A DNA stretch of 64,000 nucleotides from Planctomycetota bacterium (lineage in GTDB: Bacteria > Planctomycetota > Planctomycetia > Pirellulales > Pirellulaceae), in the NCBI GenBank assembly GCA_029259935.1, contig JAJDEH010000348.1, positions 1-64,000 of the forward strand, in the 5' to 3' direction. The notes under the pieces were generated by a model. The model did not search any database. It was not told the DNA's origin and saw only the letters and a list, made by a program, of their open reading frames with translations. Shown piece by piece: positions 61,259 through 64,000 of the stretch; position 1 is the stretch's first letter; each line of letters starts with the position of its first letter. The position numbers and the translations under genes were made by a program.

Positions 61259-63142
61259 CTACTTTACGGTGATTAACGCTTCGGCCCAATCGTTAAACTC
61301 CATTCCGTCGGATATTACGTCGGCGGTTACAAGGTAGTTTCCCGCCTGTTCCGGCGTGACCGCGGTCAAACGCACTTTGCCGGATTGGCGTGGCTTGAGT
61401 GTTATCGTCGATTCCGCCTTGACGATCTTCATCCCGCCACGGCCGTGCGGCGTGACTTGAAACGTCCGCTCCACCGGCGAGTGATTCGTGATCCGAACTT
61501 CCAAGTCAATTTGCTTTTTCGCGCCTGCCTCCACGCCGTAGGGATAGAAGAACGCCCATTGCTCGTCGATGCCGTAATTGACGTCGTCCCATGGAAACAG
61601 CTCGCCCAGTATTCGCAGCCGCTCGCGGAAACGGGCTTCCAAGCCGTCTAGTTCCTTATCGTTGAACTCAAAGACGAACGGTATGTGTTCGTTGACCAGC
61701 CAATAGTCTTTTTTCATTGCGCGCAGCTTCTTAAAGCACAGCAAAAAGCCGTCATCATCGTGAGCCAGATTGCGATTCAGCACGCAATAGTCGTCCATTC
61801 CCGACGGCGAAAACGCGTCGCCCACGAACATGATCGGCTTCTCGCCCTTCTTTTCCGCCAGCATCGCGCCGTGATAGTACGTCTGGCCCGGGAAGAAATG
61901 AAACGTCAACTCAAACTCTTGCCAACTTAGCTTGTGGCCGCTCTTCAAACCTTTCACATCCTTCATCGCGTTCGACGTCATCGCCGGCAGATGATAGGCA
62001 TGGGGCCTTTCGAGTACGTCTTTATATTCGCGGGTGGAGTAAATCGGGCATTTGAATTCCTCGGCGGCGGCCTGCACCATGTCGGTATGATCGTCGTGAT
62101 AATGCGTCACGAAGATACCGTCGACCTGTTTTACGAGGCCGGTGTTCATCAGTTTCTTGACGGCATCGATCACCCGCTGATAGCCGCAATCGAGCAGAAA
62201 ACCATGTCCATCGTCTGAAATCAGCATGCGGCTGGTGGCGTTTTCGAATACCCAATCCGGCGCTTTCTCGTGACGCGAATAAGACATCAGTTGCAACTGG
62301 GCATCTCCCTTATCGAGGACTCGATCGGCGCACTTTTGCAGCCGCTCTTCCTTGAAGTACCAATTCAACGCGTTCGTCGATTGATAATTGCGGTAGAGAT
62401 CTTGGACTCGCTTGACCAGCTTGTCGATGGCCGCTTGCGGATCGCGAATCACCGGTCCTCGCGCCGGCACGAGAAGGTCGGGCTTTTGAGCGGCAACCTT
62501 CCGCAAGCTCGGGATGAGCGCCGCGAGCCGGCCGCCATACCCGTGATAGCCGCGAATGTTGGCTTCCGGGATGGCGTCTTGAAAGCTGTACAAATCAAAA
62601 ATCTTCCCGTCACCGTAGATGAGATCGCCGGTGAAAGCGATTTTTTTCCCGTCGATTTCGGCGACGTAGGAGACCGCGCCTCGTGTGTAACCGGGCGTGT
62701 CGAGTACCTGCAACTTCAGGCCGTGCCACTGGAGTTGGTCTCCTTCTTTCACCCACCGCGTCACCGAGAGCGGTTCGGACAGAATCTTGGTGGACTGCTG
62801 GGCATAATCGTGAAAACGTGCCTTGGTGAATTGGTTCCAAAACTCCGAGGGGGATTCGATCAAGGATCGCTCGGCCGCCGGGGCGACCGCTTCCGCTCCG
62901 GCGTCGATAGCCGGACGAGCGGCGGCAACGACATCCCGTCGATGATGCGTCAAGAGAACCTTCTTTACAGGCGTCGACTCCCCGACTGGACTGCCGTAAA
63001 CCGCCAGGCGATGCCCTTGCCGCTCGATCAAGACGCTGTTGATCGCGCCTCGCGTGAGCGTGACATGCGGAGTGATCTTTTCGCCGCCGTGGACGATCAG
63101 TGGTAAACTAAGTACAACGCAAAAGGTCAGGAGCCGATACAT
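61259..63142 (-). CDS. Secreted protein with two metallo-beta-lactamase-like domains
   Basis: 627 residues from the ATG at 63142, preceded by AGAGGAAATC; earlier in-frame starts are less likely. The signal peptide is MYRLLTFCVVLSLPLIVHGG. The first MBL-fold half (about 25-220) has a degenerate metal motif (LLTHHRRD, residues 63-70), with DTPGYTRGAVSY and FTGDLIYGDG. The second half (about 300-530) has the canonical THYHDDH motif near residues 345-351, FFPGQTYYHGAM and FVGDAFSPSG. A beta-sandwich C-terminal domain (ITNHSPVERTFQVTPHGRGG) follows. The second domain should be a zinc hydrolase, perhaps a lactonase or esterase; the first may have lost activity. The 539-residue gene follows on the same strand. 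Confidence 0.87.
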   Translation of the reverse strand: MYRLLTFCVVLSLPLIVHGGEKITPHVTLTRGAINSVLIERQGHRLAVYGSPVGESTPVKKVLLTHHRRDVVAAARPAIDAGAEAVAPAAERSLIESPSEFWNQFTKARFHDYAQQSTKILSEPLSVTRWVKEGDQLQWHGLKLQVLDTPGYTRGAVSYVAEIDGKKIAFTGDLIYGDGKIFDLYSFQDAIPEANIRGYHGYGGRLAALIPSLRKVAAQKPDLLVPARGPVIRDPQAAIDKLVKRVQDLYRNYQSTNALNWYFKEERLQKCADRVLDKGDAQLQLMSYSRHEKAPDWVFENATSRMLISDDGHGFLLDCGYQRVIDAVKKLMNTGLVKQVDGIFVTHYHDDHTDMVQAAAEEFKCPIYSTREYKDVLERPHAYHLPAMTSNAMKDVKGLKSGHKLSWQEFELTFHFFPGQTYYHGAMLAEKKGEKPIMFVGDAFSPSGMDDYCVLNRNLAHDDDGFLLCFKKLRAMKKDYWLVNEHIPFVFEFNDKELDGLEARFRERLRILGELFPWDDVNYGIDEQWAFFYPYGVEAGAKKQIDLEVRITNHSPVERTFQVTPHGRGGMKIVKAESTITLKPRQSGKVRLTAVTPEQAGNYLVTADVISDGMEFNDWAEALITVK

Positions 63143-63318
63143 GATTTCCTCTTTGTCCATAAGTGAATCTGGCCACCGACTTATTTTAGTCGAACGGAAT
63201 GGCGTCGTGTTGCCGAGACACAATGTGGTGAACGCTCGATATTTACCCAGCGAGGGGTTCGCTTTTCTTTACGCAACCCGTCTGCATATCGCTGTATCCT
63301 TCGATGAATTGAATTGCC

Positions 63319-64000
63319 ATGCTTGAGATTGAAGGCATCGAGTTCCAATATCGGCACTCCGATTTTCAGTTGCGGATTCCCAAGCTGTTTGTCGAGCGTG
63401 GGGCGAAAGTTGCGTTGGTGGGGCCCAGCGGTTCGGGCAAGACCACGTTGCTGTCGCTGCTGTCCGGGGTCGAGGTCGCCGGGCGGGGGCGTGTTCGCGT
63501 CGATGACGTGGAACTGGGGCGCATGACCGACGCCGAGCGCCGCGACTTTCGCATCGCCGAGGTCGGCATGGTGTTCCAAGATTTTGAGCTCATCGAGTAC
63601 TTAAACGTTCGCGAGAACATCCTATTGCCCTATCTGATCAATCGCCGATTACGATTGACCGCCGACGTAAGAAAAGCCGCGGAACAACTTGCGCATTCGG
63701 CGGGCATATCGCCGTTACTAGAGCGAAACATTGGTAAGCTGTCGCATGGAGAACGGCAGCGAGTTGCCATTTGTCGCGCGCTGCTGCCACGGCCTCATTT
63801 GATCCTGGCCGATGAGCCGACTGGAAACTTGGATCCGGACAACAAAGGTCGCGTGCTGGAGATGCTGATCGGACATGCCGCCGCCAATGACGCGACGCTG
63901 CTGGTGGTCACTCACGACCACGCGCTGCTCGACGAATTCGATCGAGTGATCAACTTCGCCGACTTCCACGCGGTTCCTCGCGATGACAAGCAACCAGCAT
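63319..64000 (+). CDS. ABC transporter ATP-binding protein (LolD/MacB type), 3' end cut by window
   Basis: The first 227 residues are visible, with no stop before the window edge. Walker A is GPSGSGKTT. The Q-loop region is GMVFQDFELIEYLNVRENIL. The signature reads LSHGERQRVAI, with His where Gly is usual. Walker B is LILADEPTGNLDP, and the H-loop is VVTHDHALL. The order and spacing fit the MacB/LolD/FtsE group, whose members drive lipoprotein or substrate extrusion together with a MacB-like permease. Such a permease would be expected just beyond the window. The start at 63319 has no clear upstream ribosome site, and the intergenic spacer to the divergent MBL gene is 176 bases. Confidence 0.88.
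   Translation, partial: MLEIEGIEFQYRHSDFQLRIPKLFVERGAKVALVGPSGSGKTTLLSLLSGVEVAGRGRVRVDDVELGRMTDAERRDFRIAEVGMVFQDFELIEYLNVRENILLPYLINRRLRLTADVRKAAEQLAHSAGISPLLERNIGKLSHGERQRVAICRALLPRPHLILADEPTGNLDPDNKGRVLEMLIGHAAANDATLLVVTHDHALLDEFDRVINFADFHAVPRDDKQPA

Overview
The window looks like a chromosomal segment of a planctomycete of the Pirellulales type. This is inferred from gene content: two DUF1501 proteins, a secreted sulfatase, three proteins with an SHD1 (SLA1 homology) domain, an ECF sigma factor next to a giant Ser/Thr kinase with a WD40 tail, large PQQ-type beta-propeller lipoproteins, an LRR lipoprotein and many secreted proteins of unknown function. I saw no rRNA, tRNA, CRISPR array, insertion sequence or prophage gene.

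Layout. 0.1-8 kb: secreted alpha/beta hydrolase, S41 protease, an unknown protein, a divergent pair of enolase-superfamily enzymes and a metallophosphoesterase. 8.6-18.2 kb: secreted SHD1 proteins, a basic tandem-repeat secreted protein, and a translationally coupled TIR-coiled coil-ParA ATPase plus small helical partner. 18.9-26.6 kb: ECF sigma factor overlapping a membrane anti-sigma-like protein with two CXXCH motifs, then two DUF1501 proteins, a CAP protein and an LRR lipoprotein. 26.9-34.2 kb: secreted proteins (one HtrA-like protease, two sharing a C-terminal domain), a sulfatase and a GH13_18 sugar phosphorylase. 34.6-42.5 kb: ECF sigma factor plus zinc-finger/kinase/WD40 protein, and a pseudo-receiver protein. 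42.6-47.9 kb: two PQQ-like lipoproteins and a cupin. 48.4-51.9 kb: three paralogous secreted proteins that are about a quarter cysteine, each separately terminated. 53.2-59.5 kb: a 1699-residue HEAT-like/HExxH/VWA protein with a MoxR-type AAA+ ATPase. 59.6-64 kb: an unknown secreted protein, a tandem metallo-beta-lactamase protein and an ABC ATPase cut by the window edge.

The best candidates for undescribed biology are the Cys-rich array (possible disulfide-linked envelope proteins), the TIR-ParA two-gene unit (possible defence or signalling system), the CXXCH anti-sigma protein (possible haem or metal sensor), the HEAT/HExxH/VWA-MoxR pair, and an ECF-like promoter motif with fixed internal spacing seen upstream of several secreted-protein genes. 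Intergenic space holds many short palindromic repeats of at least six kinds, several placed directly after stop codons. All functions come from motif reading by eye; no database search was run.
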